51,694 nt of DNA from assembly GCA_964516605.1 (NCBI GenBank), contig CAZFAA010000005.1, positions 1 through 51,694 on the forward strand, read 5' to 3'. This stretch comes from GCA-2732805 sp964516605 (lineage in GTDB: Bacteria; Pseudomonadota; Gammaproteobacteria; Coxiellales; Coxiellaceae). A program made the position numbers and the translations under genes. The notes under the pieces were generated by a model. That model did not search any database and was not told the DNA's origin. It saw nothing but the letters and a program-made list of their open reading frames with translations. Numbering within the stretch: the first letter of the stretch is position 1; each line of letters begins with the position of its first letter. Below, in pieces: positions 37,989-46,948 of this stretch.

Positions 37989-38140
37989 TTTTGTACCTGA
38001 GTTGTTGCAATTTTAATACTGAGCATGGTCCGCTCTAACATCAGCGTTGTCAATACGGTCATGATCGATATAATCAATAGTGTCAACACCAATACGATTG
38101 CTGTCTGTTTGGATTTTTGCTTATTAGACATTAACATCAT
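37985..38140 (-). CDS. Tiny PilX-like membrane protein
   Basis: 51 codons, starting MMLMSNKQKSKQTAIV, then a single hydrophobic segment (IVLVLTLLIISIMTVLTTLM) and LERTMLSI. The shape and the ERTM-like sequence after the helix match the N-terminal segment of PilX minor pilins, but the protein stops after about 51 residues where PilX would continue for another 100 or more. AAGG lies about 7 nt upstream of the first ATG. The start overlaps the pilW-like gene and the stop overlaps the SDR gene by 4 nt (ATGA), so it is in tight translational coupling. Either a reduced pilin or a remnant. Confidence 0.65.
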   Translation of the reverse strand: MMLMSNKQKSKQTAIVLVLTLLIISIMTVLTTLMLERTMLSIKIATTQVQK

Positions 38141-38711
38141 TTATTGCCTTTATATTTTCAACCATTAGTGGTACAGCAAATCCATACCAAACACGATATA
38201 GATAACGATCTGTTATGAGTTTAGAAAAACGTAAAACTGGCTCTTGCGAACGTAACGTAAGATCATAGTAAACACCCCCTAAATCACGCTTAAAATGTAC
38301 GGCCTCAACATATGGGACCAATTCTTGACGCCGACTGTCTAATGGTTTTTCAAACAGCGCTAGAACCGTTTTTGCATTTTGCGTCCAACTCGTCGCCGCC
38401 ACATAAAAAGCAATGTCATGCCCTTGCTCTTTTAAAATTAACACATCACTTTTGTTATTTAAGTTTTGCTTAAGAGCTGATGGTACCTGTCCTATTGGGA
38501 TCACATTTACAATCGATTCCGCACTGTGAATATGCCGCCGTAATAACTCTACCGCAAAACGACCATCATCTTGTAATGTAGCAACCACCATAACTCGCTG
38601 ATAGCCCCCCTTAAACGTAACATAAGTCGTGATCAGAACACTGCTGAGTACACTGCAGAATAATAGCCCCAACAACATATCTAATAGGGTAAATCCATAT
38701 AACCTTTTCAT
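38124..38711 (-). CDS. PilW-like minor pilin
   Basis: About 195 residues from ATG 38711, giving the short leader MKRLYG and the prepilin motif G-FTLLDMLLGLLFCSVL. Position +5 is Asp instead of the usual Glu. The rest (LQDDGRFAVELLRRHIHSAE and VEAVHFKRDLGGVYYDL) matches PilW-type minor pilins of type IV pili. The frame is open up to 38813, but a longer start would put 34 residues before the cleavage site. Lies between pilV- and pilX-like genes, the normal order. Confidence 0.75.
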   Translation of the reverse strand: MKRLYGFTLLDMLLGLLFCSVLSSVLITTYVTFKGGYQRVMVVATLQDDGRFAVELLRRHIHSAESIVNVIPIGQVPSALKQNLNNKSDVLILKEQGHDIAFYVAATSWTQNAKTVLALFEKPLDSRRQELVPYVEAVHFKRDLGGVYYDLTLRSQEPVLRFSKLITDRYLYRVWYGFAVPLMVENIKAINDVNV

Positions 38712-38763
38712 CCACGCAGTAAAACAGTGCGTTCCATACAATGCAATACCGGGCTGAGCAGTA

Positions 38764-39129
38764 TTAAGTCGAAAAACAGGTGGAGAGTGAGTATCTTGCC
38801 CCATATAAATCAACGCAACAAGATGATGCTGTATGACACCTAACCCGATCGGTTGGATGAATCAATAATTCAATATTTTGCTTGTGCCAAACATTATAAG
38901 CCTGTTCACGCAACACCGGGTCCTGCGTTGATCGAAATATATCTTTAATATTGAGTAATTGGATGAATGCCACTTCTTTGATATAGGCATCGCGTAAACT
39001 ATTTAAAGCCCTGACCTGGGCGTAAGCCACACCGATTACCACCACGGTAAATAAAGACCATGCTATAAGCACTTCAAATAAAGTAAACGCTTGTATACGG
39101 GATGTCAGTTGCATATACATAGGATTCAT
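38764..39129 (-). CDS. PilV-like minor pilin
   Basis: About 121 residues from ATG 39129, preceded by GAGG. The prepilin site is RIQA-FTLFEVLIAWSLF with Glu at +5 and Ala instead of Gly at -1. A helix follows, then a short variable domain with several Cys residues (SSCCVDLYG). PilV-type minor pilins help start and tip type IV pilus fibres. It heads a leftward run with the pilW- and pilX-like genes. No fimT, pilE or pilY1 gene is next to them. Confidence 0.75.
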   Translation of the reverse strand: MNPMYMQLTSRIQAFTLFEVLIAWSLFTVVVIGVAYAQVRALNSLRDAYIKEVAFIQLLNIKDIFRSTQDPVLREQAYNVWHKQNIELLIHPTDRVRCHTASSCCVDLYGARYSLSTCFST

Positions 39130-39243
39130 TATTACCTCTATTAGCACAATACCGTGATAAAAACCCCATGCAATCATTTTACGAACCCCTGATAAGCAAG
39201 GTATACTGGTGCGCAGTATAGTTCGCATTGCAACGGAGGCATT

Positions 39244-39702
39244 ATGGCAGCAATTCAACACCCTCACTCAGTCATCACAGGCGTGAGCTTTTTCTACATC
39301 TCTTTAGTATTAGGCTGCATTGCAGGTTTCATTAATATTTTGCACCTCAGTCATTTCTCAAATGACATACCCTTTCTTACTCTATCCAGCACCCCCCCAT
39401 ATTTTGGTTTCTGGTCTATGCTCACGATCACAATCCTCTCAACAATTATTGGTTGGTTTATTATTTCAAGAATTAACAAAGGAAAAAATTGGGCTCGTTA
39501 TGTGTATGCGATACTGGTGCTGATTGGGTTAATCCTTTGGACCACTCAATTTGATCTGGCACTGGCTCAAGGTTTATTTGCATTGGTTGCCGCGGTAATC
39601 AATACCTTTTTAGGTATCATTGGTTCTATCTGTTTATTCACTCCCAGCGCGAATGCCTGGTTCAAGTGTATGGGCAACAGTGATGGAAAACAGTGCGCGT
39701 AA
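39244..39702 (+). CDS. Small four-helix membrane protein of unknown function
   Basis: 152 residues with about four hydrophobic segments: near 13-30, 55-72 (MLTITILSTIIGWFII), 84-100 (YVYAILVLIGLILW) and 108-130. The loop RINKGKNWARYVYAIL after helix 2 is common in small uncharacterised inner-membrane proteins. Divergent from the pilin run, with 114 nt between starts, and followed by a bidirectional-looking terminator. No function is assigned. Confidence 0.75.
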   Translation: MAAIQHPHSVITGVSFFYISLVLGCIAGFINILHLSHFSNDIPFLTLSSTPPYFGFWSMLTITILSTIIGWFIISRINKGKNWARYVYAILVLIGLILWTTQFDLALAQGLFALVAAVINTFLGIIGSICLFTPSANAWFKCMGNSDGKQCA

Positions 39703-39726
39703 ACATATAAAAAATCGAACAACGGT

Positions 39727-39797
39727 AATCGGTAACCGAACAGAGTCGCTTCGCGACGTATTTTAACTTATTAAATACCGCTCAGTTACCGATTTTT
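39727..39797. terminator. Terminator between converging membrane-protein and slipin genes
   Basis: AATCGGTAAC (39727-39736) and GTTACCGATT (39785-39794) are exact reverse complements, and TTTTT follows on the plus strand at 39793-39797. A smaller hairpin, GTCGC-TTC-GCGAC, sits inside near 39744-39757. The genes on both sides converge here. Confidence 0.65.
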
Positions 39798-39815
39798 CTT
39801 ACTGTTACTCTAGAT

Positions 39816-40562
39816 TTACTGACTCAGCTTATTAATAATCCCCTGCAACAAATCGAGCGGCACTGGAAAAATAATGGTGTGTGATTTGTCGTTGGCAATA
39901 TCCATTAAGGTTTGCAAGTAACGTAACTGAATCGCATTCGGTTGCTGGGCCAATATTTTCCCTGCTTCTTGTAATTTAGTCGATGCCTGCAGCTCACCTT
40001 CTGCATTGATCACTTTAGCACGACGCTCACGTTCGGCTTCAGCTTGACGTGCAATAGCGCGTATCATATTGCCTTCCAGGTCAACATGTTTGATTTCAAC
40101 ATTAGATACTTTAATGCCCCATGCTTCTGTTGATTTATCCAGAATAGCTTGAATATTTTCACTCAACACATCACGTGCGGCGAGCATTTCATCTAACTCA
40201 TGCTGCCCCAACACAGAACGCAATGTGGTCTGTGCAAGCTGACTTGTAGCACTATAATAATCTTGCACTTGAATGATGCAGCGTTCTGGGTCAACTACAC
40301 GAAAATAGACCACTGCACTTACCTTGACTGATACGTTATCCCGAGAAATGATGTCTTGACTTGGCACATCCATAACCACAGTACGTAATTCAACGCGCTG
40401 TATCGTTTGTATAATTGGTAGTAACAAAATCAATCCAGGGCCTTTGACTTTCCAAAAGCGCCCTAACATAAATACCACGCCACGCTCATATTCTTTCAAT
40501 ACTTTAACAGATGTCATCCACAAAAAAGCCAGTAGTATTACAACAGCATATAGTACAATCAT
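39816..40562 (-). CDS. Slipin (SPFH/stomatin-family) membrane protein
   Basis: 248 residues. One N-terminal membrane helix (VVILLAFLWM), then the SPFH domain with ERGVVFMLGRFWKVKGPGLILLLP, PSQDIISRDNVSVKVSAVVYFRV and LRSVLGQHELDEMLAARD. A charged helix AIARQAEAERERRAKVINAEGE follows. Bacterial slipins form membrane microdomain scaffolds and are usually paired with NfeD proteins, as here: the NfeD gene stop overlaps the slipin start by 1 nt (TAATG). Confidence 0.93.
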   Translation of the reverse strand: MIVLYAVVILLAFLWMTSVKVLKEYERGVVFMLGRFWKVKGPGLILLLPIIQTIQRVELRTVVMDVPSQDIISRDNVSVKVSAVVYFRVVDPERCIIQVQDYYSATSQLAQTTLRSVLGQHELDEMLAARDVLSENIQAILDKSTEAWGIKVSNVEIKHVDLEGNMIRAIARQAEAERERRAKVINAEGELQASTKLQEAGKILAQQPNAIQLRYLQTLMDIANDKSHTIIFPVPLDLLQGIINKLSQ

Positions 40563-41008
40563 TATTTGTCCCCTATTATTTTTTTTACCCTAACTATTAA
40601 GCCATTTACATGAATCACTTTTGCCTGATCCAATGTGTTCAGACCTTCTTTGTTTTCAATACGCCACAATTCACCATTCACCTGTAGCCACGCATTATTA
40701 CCTTTACATAATACTTCACCAACCTGTCCCATCAATGTATTTAACCCATTTACTTTGGGCCGATGGCGTAAATGCAGCACCAAACGTATCAGGAAAAAAA
40801 CAAACAGTGCGACGACGACAATCAAAGCTACTAACACATCCCATGGCACAGCAAACACAAGCACACCTTTTATTAAAAGAATACCGACGACAAAACTCGC
40901 CAGCCCAAACAGTAAGCTCAAACCAGAACTGGATACCACCATTTCAATAAGAAATAACAATAAGCCCATAACAATTAAAACAAGACCAACATAATGAGAG
41001 GACAGCAT
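40562..41008 (-). CDS. Short NfeD-family protein, slipin partner
   Basis: About 148 residues from ATG 41008, with GGAG 8 nt upstream. Three or four hydrophobic segments occupy the first 90 residues (LVLIVMGLLLFLIEMV, LLFGLASFVVGILLI, VLVALIVVVALFVFFLI). A C-terminal OB-like domain follows (LMGQVGEVLCKGNNAWLQVNGELW). There is no protease domain, so this is the short NfeD form. NfeD-slipin pairs are thought to maintain membrane domains. Confidence 0.88.
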   Translation of the reverse strand: MLSSHYVGLVLIVMGLLLFLIEMVVSSSGLSLLFGLASFVVGILLIKGVLVFAVPWDVLVALIVVVALFVFFLIRLVLHLRHRPKVNGLNTLMGQVGEVLCKGNNAWLQVNGELWRIENKEGLNTLDQAKVIHVNGLIVRVKKIIGDK

Positions 41009-41107
41009 GTATAAGGGCTCCAAAGATCAGTATGATTGATTAGAATGCAAAAAGATTATACATGAGAGCAAAGATCAAGGCTATCCACAAAATTGCAATC
41101 CTCTGTG

Positions 41108-42487
41108 CTAGCTCATATGCCGCCACGTGACACCCTCTTTAGAATCAAGAAGCTCAATGTGCAAAGCTAATAACTCAGCACGAATCTCATCAGCTCGCAC
41201 CCAGTTTTTAGCAGCACGTGCTTTTTCACGTTCTGCAATCAACGCCTCAATCCGAGGAAGATCCAAGTGTGCTGTATCACCGCGAACAAACTGTGCAACA
41301 TCCTCATTCAATAGCCCCAGCACACCAGCAAGCTGTCTTAATCCGGCCGCGATACCCGCTGCTGTCTGTTTATCCCCTTCTTCTTTTAATCGATTTATAT
41401 CACGTACCATCTCGAATAATACAGACAACGCTTCCGGCGTGTTAAAGTCATCGTCCATCGCCTCATTAAAACGATCGATATAGCCCTGTAATTGGGGTTT
41501 TATCACAGGTAATCCATCTACCGCTGAGTACAAGCGCATCAAGGCCTGACGCACTTGTGCTAAATTATCTTCTGCGTAATTCACTGGACTGCGATAATGT
41601 CCGGACAACATAAAATAACGCAGCACCTCGGGATGATGCGACTTGAGTGCTTCACGAATGGTAATAAAATTCCCAAGAGACTTACTCATTTTTTCTTTAT
41701 TCACCTGCAACAATCCAATGTGCATCCAATAATTAGCAAAGCCCTGATCGCACACACTTTCAGATTGACTGATTTCATTTTCATGATGTGGGAATTTCAA
41801 ATCAAGACCGCCACCGTGAATATCAAATGGCTGACCTAATAAGCCTGTAGACATTGCCGAACATTCAATATGCCAACCAGGGCGCCCAAGACCCCACGGT
41901 GAATCCCAACTGGGTTCCTCAGGTTTAGCTGATTTCCACAAGACGAAATCCAACGGATCGTGCTTCTGCTCACCGATTTCTATACGCACACCTGAACGCA
42001 AATCATCAACATCTCGATGCGATAACTTACCATAGCCTTTAAAGCTACGTACATTAAAATAAACATCACCACTTGGCACAACATACGCATGTCCGCGCTC
42101 AATAATCTTTTGCACCAGCTCAATAATCTGTTCAACATACTGTGTTGCTTGCGGTTCATGATCCGGTGTCAGAATATTCAGTGCACGCTCATCTTCTCGT
42201 TGTGCTTCAATAAAACGTGTCGTTAACGCATGGCAACTTTCACCATTTTCATTTGCACGTTTAATGATTTTGTCATCAATATCCGTAATATTATGTACGT
42301 ACGTTACCTTCCAACCGCGAAAACGCAAATAGCGCGTAATCACATCAAATAAAATCATGGCACGTGCATGGCCAATGTGGCAATAATCGTAAACCGTATT
42401 ACCGCATACATACAAACCAATATGCCCGGGTTTAATTGGTTTAAATTCACTTTTTTGCTTCGTCAAACTATCAAATATCTTTAACAT
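41108..42487 (-). CDS. cysS: Cysteinyl-tRNA synthetase
   Basis: 459 residues, class I. The HIGH-like motif is CHIGHARA near residue 36 and the KMSKS loop is KMSKSLGN near 267. Zinc site elements are visible (GLYVCGNTVYD with Cys near 28, GWHIECSAMS, then HGGGLDLKFPHHENE). Its first 17 nt overlap the end of gltX, so the two synthetases are co-transcribed. Confidence 0.98.
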   Translation of the reverse strand: MLKIFDSLTKQKSEFKPIKPGHIGLYVCGNTVYDYCHIGHARAMILFDVITRYLRFRGWKVTYVHNITDIDDKIIKRANENGESCHALTTRFIEAQREDERALNILTPDHEPQATQYVEQIIELVQKIIERGHAYVVPSGDVYFNVRSFKGYGKLSHRDVDDLRSGVRIEIGEQKHDPLDFVLWKSAKPEEPSWDSPWGLGRPGWHIECSAMSTGLLGQPFDIHGGGLDLKFPHHENEISQSESVCDQGFANYWMHIGLLQVNKEKMSKSLGNFITIREALKSHHPEVLRYFMLSGHYRSPVNYAEDNLAQVRQALMRLYSAVDGLPVIKPQLQGYIDRFNEAMDDDFNTPEALSVLFEMVRDINRLKEEGDKQTAAGIAAGLRQLAGVLGLLNEDVAQFVRGDTAHLDLPRIEALIAEREKARAAKNWVRADEIRAELLALHIELLDSKEGVTWRHMS

Positions 42488-43910
42488 AATGCTCTGCTTT
42501 TTTTAAACGTTTTTTAATTTCATCCAAATCCATCATGACGAGCAATTGCCCCAAATCAGGGCCATGCACATCACCTGTTAACACAACACGTAAGGGTTGA
42601 AATAATTTTTTACCCTTTACATTAACTTGCTCGCTAATGTGCTGTGTGATGTGTTTTACATCATACTGGTACTTCTCTACTGCATCCAAAGCAGCTATAA
42701 AATAGGCCTTACCCGCTTCTTGCACTATCTGTTGCTGCGCCTCATCCAGCTCTGGCAACTCACCAAACACACGCAGAACCCAACGTTGCAATTCATGTGG
42801 GTAGTGGCTATTTTGTTTCATTAATTCTAAAAAGGCATCCCGCTGCTGATCGGGCACAAGCTGTTGCTCTTGCGGTGACAGCCATGCCCACAATACATTG
42901 AGTTCAGCTTGAGAAACGGCTTGCTTTTGCCAATAATCCAATTGTTGGGCATTAAATTTAGCAGGTGATTTAGACAGCCCTTCTAGTGTAAATTGCTCTG
43001 CGAGCGCATCGAGTGATAACAAATGATCGTGGCCATAGTAATGCCCTAAACGCGCCAAATAATTCACGACGGCTTCATATAAATAACCATCACAGCGTAA
43101 TTCCTCAATACTGCGACTGCCATTACGCTTGGATAAAGGTGTACCATCTTCACCCATAATTAACGAGATATGACCATACTGCGGCGCACGCAATCCTAAA
43201 GCCTGCAAAATCATTAATTGACGTGGCGTATTGGCAATGTGGTCCTCACCACGCATCACATGGGTCACCTCCATCAGGGAATCATCAATAGCATTCACAT
43301 ACATAAAAGGTGATGTACCATCTGCACGTCGAATAATAAAATCGCCTATGTCTGTCGTACTAAATTTTTGTTTACCGCGCACAAAATCATCGTATTCAAT
43401 CACTTCATCATCACATACTCTAAAACGTAATACAGGTTTTAAGCCACGATCATATTTTTCTTGAAGCTGCTCAGGGGAAAGATCGTAACACGCACCTGAA
43501 TAACGCGGCGGCTGACCACTGGCCAGTTGAATTTTACGCGCTAACGCCAGTTCATCGTTACTACAAAAACAAGGATACGCCATACCGGCTACAATCAGAC
43601 GTTCGTAATAATCATCATAAATAAACTGACGCTGTGACTGGTAATACGGGCCATGCTCTTCGTGATCCGTACCAGGACCCTCCTGCCAATACAAATGCAT
43701 CCACCTCAAATCGTCCATCATGCCGTCTGCGTATTCTTGCCTTGAACGCTCACGATCCGTATCTTCAATACGTAACAAAAAAGTGCCGTCCATTTTTTTA
43801 GCAAATAAAGCGCTAAACAACGCGGTGCGCGCATTGCCAAGATGAATACGTCCGGTAGGACTTGGACAAAATCGAGTTTTAATAGCATGGTCTTTATGAA
43901 AGTGTGTCAT
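42471..43910 (-). CDS. gltX: Glutamyl-tRNA synthetase
   Basis: 479 residues, class I. HIGH-type motif in RFCPSPTGRIHLGNARTALF, the conserved DTDRERS segment, DDSLMEVTHVMRGEDHIANTPRQ, and the KMSKS-type loop LSKRNGSRSIEEL. With gatCAB in the same window, a mischarged Glu-tRNA(Gln) route or an Asn route is possible, although the tRNA specificity of this enzyme cannot be judged by eye. Overlaps cysS by 17 nt. Confidence 0.97.
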   Translation of the reverse strand: MTHFHKDHAIKTRFCPSPTGRIHLGNARTALFSALFAKKMDGTFLLRIEDTDRERSRQEYADGMMDDLRWMHLYWQEGPGTDHEEHGPYYQSQRQFIYDDYYERLIVAGMAYPCFCSNDELALARKIQLASGQPPRYSGACYDLSPEQLQEKYDRGLKPVLRFRVCDDEVIEYDDFVRGKQKFSTTDIGDFIIRRADGTSPFMYVNAIDDSLMEVTHVMRGEDHIANTPRQLMILQALGLRAPQYGHISLIMGEDGTPLSKRNGSRSIEELRCDGYLYEAVVNYLARLGHYYGHDHLLSLDALAEQFTLEGLSKSPAKFNAQQLDYWQKQAVSQAELNVLWAWLSPQEQQLVPDQQRDAFLELMKQNSHYPHELQRWVLRVFGELPELDEAQQQIVQEAGKAYFIAALDAVEKYQYDVKHITQHISEQVNVKGKKLFQPLRVVLTGDVHGPDLGQLLVMMDLDEIKKRLKKAEHYVKDI

Positions 43911-44141
43911 AATCGCGCTTTATGTTAACTGAAAGGGGCTTATTATACTGGATAATTCACTGAGCCGGAATGGTTAACAGGTAGGAAGTCCTGGAGGGAA
44001 TTGCACTATGACGCGAAGGGGTCCAGCACCCAAAGTGGGAGCATGAAGCAATCGCGCTATTTTCTCTTTTGCCCGTGTAGAACAAACTGCACCTATTACA
44101 CTTCAAGAGGCAGAATCACTGTTAAAAATCCGATAATCCGC

Positions 44142-44147
44142 TATACT
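44142..44147 (+). promoter_or_regulatory. Possible -10 element for a leaderless lpxH mRNA
   Basis: TATACT lies 8 nt before the lpxH ATG, so transcription would start at or next to the start codon. No ribosome-binding sequence is present in the bases before the ATG (GTGGCGCT), consistent with a leaderless message. A -35 element is poor (CTGTTA at 44119-44124). Confidence 0.35.
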
Positions 44148-44155
44148 GTGGCGCT

Positions 44156-44857
44156 ATGGCTTATACATTATTTCTATCTGATGTGCACCTTGATCCACGC
44201 GAACCGCGCATCACAGAAGATTTTAAAGCAACCTTAAAAGGTCCTGCACAGCATGCTGATGCAGTATATATACTAGGTGATTTATTTGAAGTGTGGCTAG
44301 GCGACGATGATTTAAATCCATTTAATTGCGACATCATTGAAACACTGCATCACTTCACTAGCACCACATCCATTCCAACCTATTTCATACACGGGAACCG
44401 CGATTTTTTAATTGGCAAACGTTTTGCACGCAACACAGGAGTCACCTTACTGCCCGATCCAACAGTGATTGATCTTTACGGCGAAAGAACGCTACTCGTG
44501 CATGGTGACACACTGTGTGTACACGATTACAAATACCAGCAATTTCGCAAAAAAACCCACCACCCTTTATTTAAACCGCTCGCTTACGCAATACCGCTCT
44601 CACTGCGACGCCGTGCTGCAAATAAAATGCGATCTAAAAGTTTCGAACATTATCATGTTACCGAGAATGCTTTAATGGATGCTTGCCCACAGGAAGTAGA
44701 ACGCATGATGCAGTATTATGGTGCCAAAAGAATGATTCATGGCCACACACATCGTCCTAAAATTCATGCCAACCGCCGTATCGTACTCGGCTCATGGCAC
44801 CACCAACTCTCATTACTCTATATCTATCCGGCAGATCAAGAGCCATTACTGACATAG
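44156..44857 (+). CDS. lpxH: UDP-2,3-diacylglucosamine diphosphatase
   Basis: 233 residues, calcineurin-like metallophosphatase of lipid A synthesis (UDP-2,3-diacylglucosamine to lipid X). Metal motifs in order: FLSDVHLD, ILGDLFEVWLGDD, FIHGNRDFL, LVHGDTLCVHD and MIHGHTHRPKIH. The size is normal. The end lies 2 nt from the stop of the converging membrane-protein gene. The presence of lpxH indicates a lipid A outer membrane. Confidence 0.97.
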   Translation: MAYTLFLSDVHLDPREPRITEDFKATLKGPAQHADAVYILGDLFEVWLGDDDLNPFNCDIIETLHHFTSTTSIPTYFIHGNRDFLIGKRFARNTGVTLLPDPTVIDLYGERTLLVHGDTLCVHDYKYQQFRKKTHHPLFKPLAYAIPLSLRRRAANKMRSKSFEHYHVTENALMDACPQEVERMMQYYGAKRMIHGHTHRPKIHANRRIVLGSWHHQLSLLYIYPADQEPLLT

Positions 44858-44859
44858 TC

Positions 44860-46179
44860 TCAATAAGATGATCCAACAGAACAAACTGCTCTTTTCGTGC
44901 CATCATTATTTAGACTTACTGAAGGAACTGAGCTCCACAATAAAGAGGAGGCTTCAGAAACGCTAGAAACTTGAGCCTCTTTTTTAACACCCAATAATAA
45001 ATCAAACAAATAAAGCATCATAGACAAGGTTAAAGGTAAAGCTAATAATGCAGATAACATGAAGATCGCAACGCGCTCTCCCAACGTACCATGGCGGTTT
45101 GCAAATTGTGCACGGCATAAATCGTCAAAACTATCAGAATGCGCCTGAGTGGTATTATGCGGATGAAAAATCCATTGCTCAGTACGCGCCGCTAACTGAT
45201 GAATATTCACCAATAACCACGGAACACTGTTAATCAAAAATAATGTTGTCACAAACCAATGTTTACGCATTTTATCAACCAGACCTTCTTTGATCATAGA
45301 GGCGCCCGACGTAAACACAGAAAACGCCCCCGCAGCTATAAAACCGCAAATCAAAGCAGGAATATAATCATCTACGGGTTCATGTTGCGCCTCAATAAAA
45401 CGCGATAAATAATCCACCATCGAAATAGCCGTTGACCCACCCACTATAGCCAACATAATTAAATTTACAATCGATCTGGTATTCTGTGTTCGTGAGCGCA
45501 TAGCCTTAAAATCTACAGAACAGGTTGCAGAAAAATTATAGCAATTGCGAAAATAGCCAGGCAGCTTTACAAGTAATGATACCAATCCTAAAAATACAGT
45601 AATCACAACACTTAAGATCTTTGCTAAATCCGATGGCACTGACCACTGCTTTTCAAATTGCGCTGCAGAACCAATCTGATTTCTAAGAATATTGATTGCA
45701 AAATTACCAAAACCACACAAACCTAAAAAAACAAAAAGAATTTTTCGAAGCGATGACAGTGGCTTTACTGGTGCTTGTGAAGCGGGGTCCTCAGAGCGCT
45801 TATAATTAAAATGCTCACGCCAATTGGTAATTTTTGTGCCTGACCAAAAATTCGGGATCTGTGCTATAACAAATAAAAAAGTACTCAAGGCCTGGAAAAG
45901 ATCGGTAATCAAAAAAAGCGAACGCAAAAAAAATGCAGAAGGCTCATGATAGTTTTTATGATTAAACTGCAGAAGACGACAGGCCATTTCACTCATAAAA
46001 ATAGCATTCCAGCCAGCCTCACGCACGGCGACACATGCCATGGCCACAACGGTGACCAGCACACGCGTGACACCAGATATTTTTTCAGATGTAGGTGCGC
46101 GCGCAGCAGATAAAATTAACGAGGCCGCACTGCTCGCCATGGCGTAAACCCCATGACACTGTTCTTGAAAAAAACGCAT
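44860..46179 (-). CDS. Multi-helix membrane protein of unknown function
   Basis: 439 residues with about seven to eight hydrophobic segments (for example FLRSLFLITDLFQALSTFLF, ILSVVITVFLGLVSLLV, LICGFIAAGAFSVFTSG, FMLSALLALPLTLSMMLYL). They are separated by loops with Lys, Arg and His, and the tail is Ser-rich. No known motif was recognised. It stands between recO and lpxH, where pdxJ follows recO in many gammaproteobacteria, so it is probably lineage-specific. Proteins of this appearance occur in Legionella-type genomes, but no effector role can be claimed. Confidence 0.7.
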   Translation of the reverse strand: MRFFQEQCHGVYAMASSAASLILSAARAPTSEKISGVTRVLVTVVAMACVAVREAGWNAIFMSEMACRLLQFNHKNYHEPSAFFLRSLFLITDLFQALSTFLFVIAQIPNFWSGTKITNWREHFNYKRSEDPASQAPVKPLSSLRKILFVFLGLCGFGNFAINILRNQIGSAAQFEKQWSVPSDLAKILSVVITVFLGLVSLLVKLPGYFRNCYNFSATCSVDFKAMRSRTQNTRSIVNLIMLAIVGGSTAISMVDYLSRFIEAQHEPVDDYIPALICGFIAAGAFSVFTSGASMIKEGLVDKMRKHWFVTTLFLINSVPWLLVNIHQLAARTEQWIFHPHNTTQAHSDSFDDLCRAQFANRHGTLGERVAIFMLSALLALPLTLSMMLYLFDLLLGVKKEAQVSSVSEASSLLWSSVPSVSLNNDGTKRAVCSVGSSY

Positions 46180-46249
46180 AATACATTACCTAATAAGCCA
46201 TTTATTGGGCTGCATCATACCACTTCGATCAAGTTAAAAACAGCACATT

Positions 46250-46948
46250 TTATGCTAGTATCTCACGGCTATACACAGGCTTCGCACCCAGATACCGCGT
46301 CAAAACCAAACGCATTAAGCGTTTAATCAAGAGCAAATCGGCGGCATCACTTAAGGTTTCATTATGAAATGCCTGCAAGACTGAACCTGAAAACACCATC
46401 GGCCCTTTTTCATCGGTACATTGTACAAATCCGCGTTCAGGAACATAACGATAAAAACACGTCGCACAAATCTCACTACCGCGGGTGACATCGTGCGTCA
46501 GCGGGATGCCATACCCCAACTCACTTAATACCCATTTTTCAAAATAGCGCAATTGCGGTTCAATCACAGCACCTTGTTCTAAAACATTGAGCGTGGCTTG
46601 GTAGTATTCATAAATTTTAGGGTAAGGATCTTCGTGTCTTAGCAAACGCATCAGCAATTCATTCAGATAAAAACCGCACAATAAAGCCGTACCATTCAGC
46701 TCGTAAAACAAACCACTGAATTCGACATTCCCCATATTTTTAAGATCAGAACGCCCTGACCACGAAACCAATAAAGGCGAAAACAATTGCAATTTACCCT
46801 GGTAACGCGACCGCGGCCCCCGTGCACTGCGCGCCACCACTCCAATGCGACCGTAACGCATCGTAAACAATTCCACAATTAAACTGCTGTTACGGTAAGC
46901 ACGACTGTGTAGTACAAAAGCCGGTTCCAAATCAACGCGATTAGTCAT
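46250..46948 (-). CDS. recO: DNA repair protein RecO
   Basis: 232 residues. N-terminal OB-fold start DLEPAFVLHSRAYRNSSLIVELFT, then RIGVVARSARGPRSRYQG, a helical middle and a putative zinc pair in CATCFYRY. RecO helps load RecA on gapped DNA with RecR. Its start overlaps the end of era by 8 nt, in the usual rnc-era-recO order. Confidence 0.95.
   Translation of the reverse strand: MTNRVDLEPAFVLHSRAYRNSSLIVELFTMRYGRIGVVARSARGPRSRYQGKLQLFSPLLVSWSGRSDLKNMGNVEFSGLFYELNGTALLCGFYLNELLMRLLRHEDPYPKIYEYYQATLNVLEQGAVIEPQLRYFEKWVLSELGYGIPLTHDVTRGSEICATCFYRYVPERGFVQCTDEKGPMVFSGSVLQAFHNETLSDAADLLLIKRLMRLVLTRYLGAKPVYSREILA

Noticed and set aside
39816..41008. Slipin/NfeD pair as part of a defence system
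   Set aside because: Both proteins are the ordinary forms with no added nuclease, protease or NTPase domain, and the neighbours are housekeeping genes.
43911..44155. Possible tRNA or small RNA between gltX and lpxH
   Set aside because: Some GC-rich pairings appear, but no cloverleaf, T-loop or closing stem could be built.
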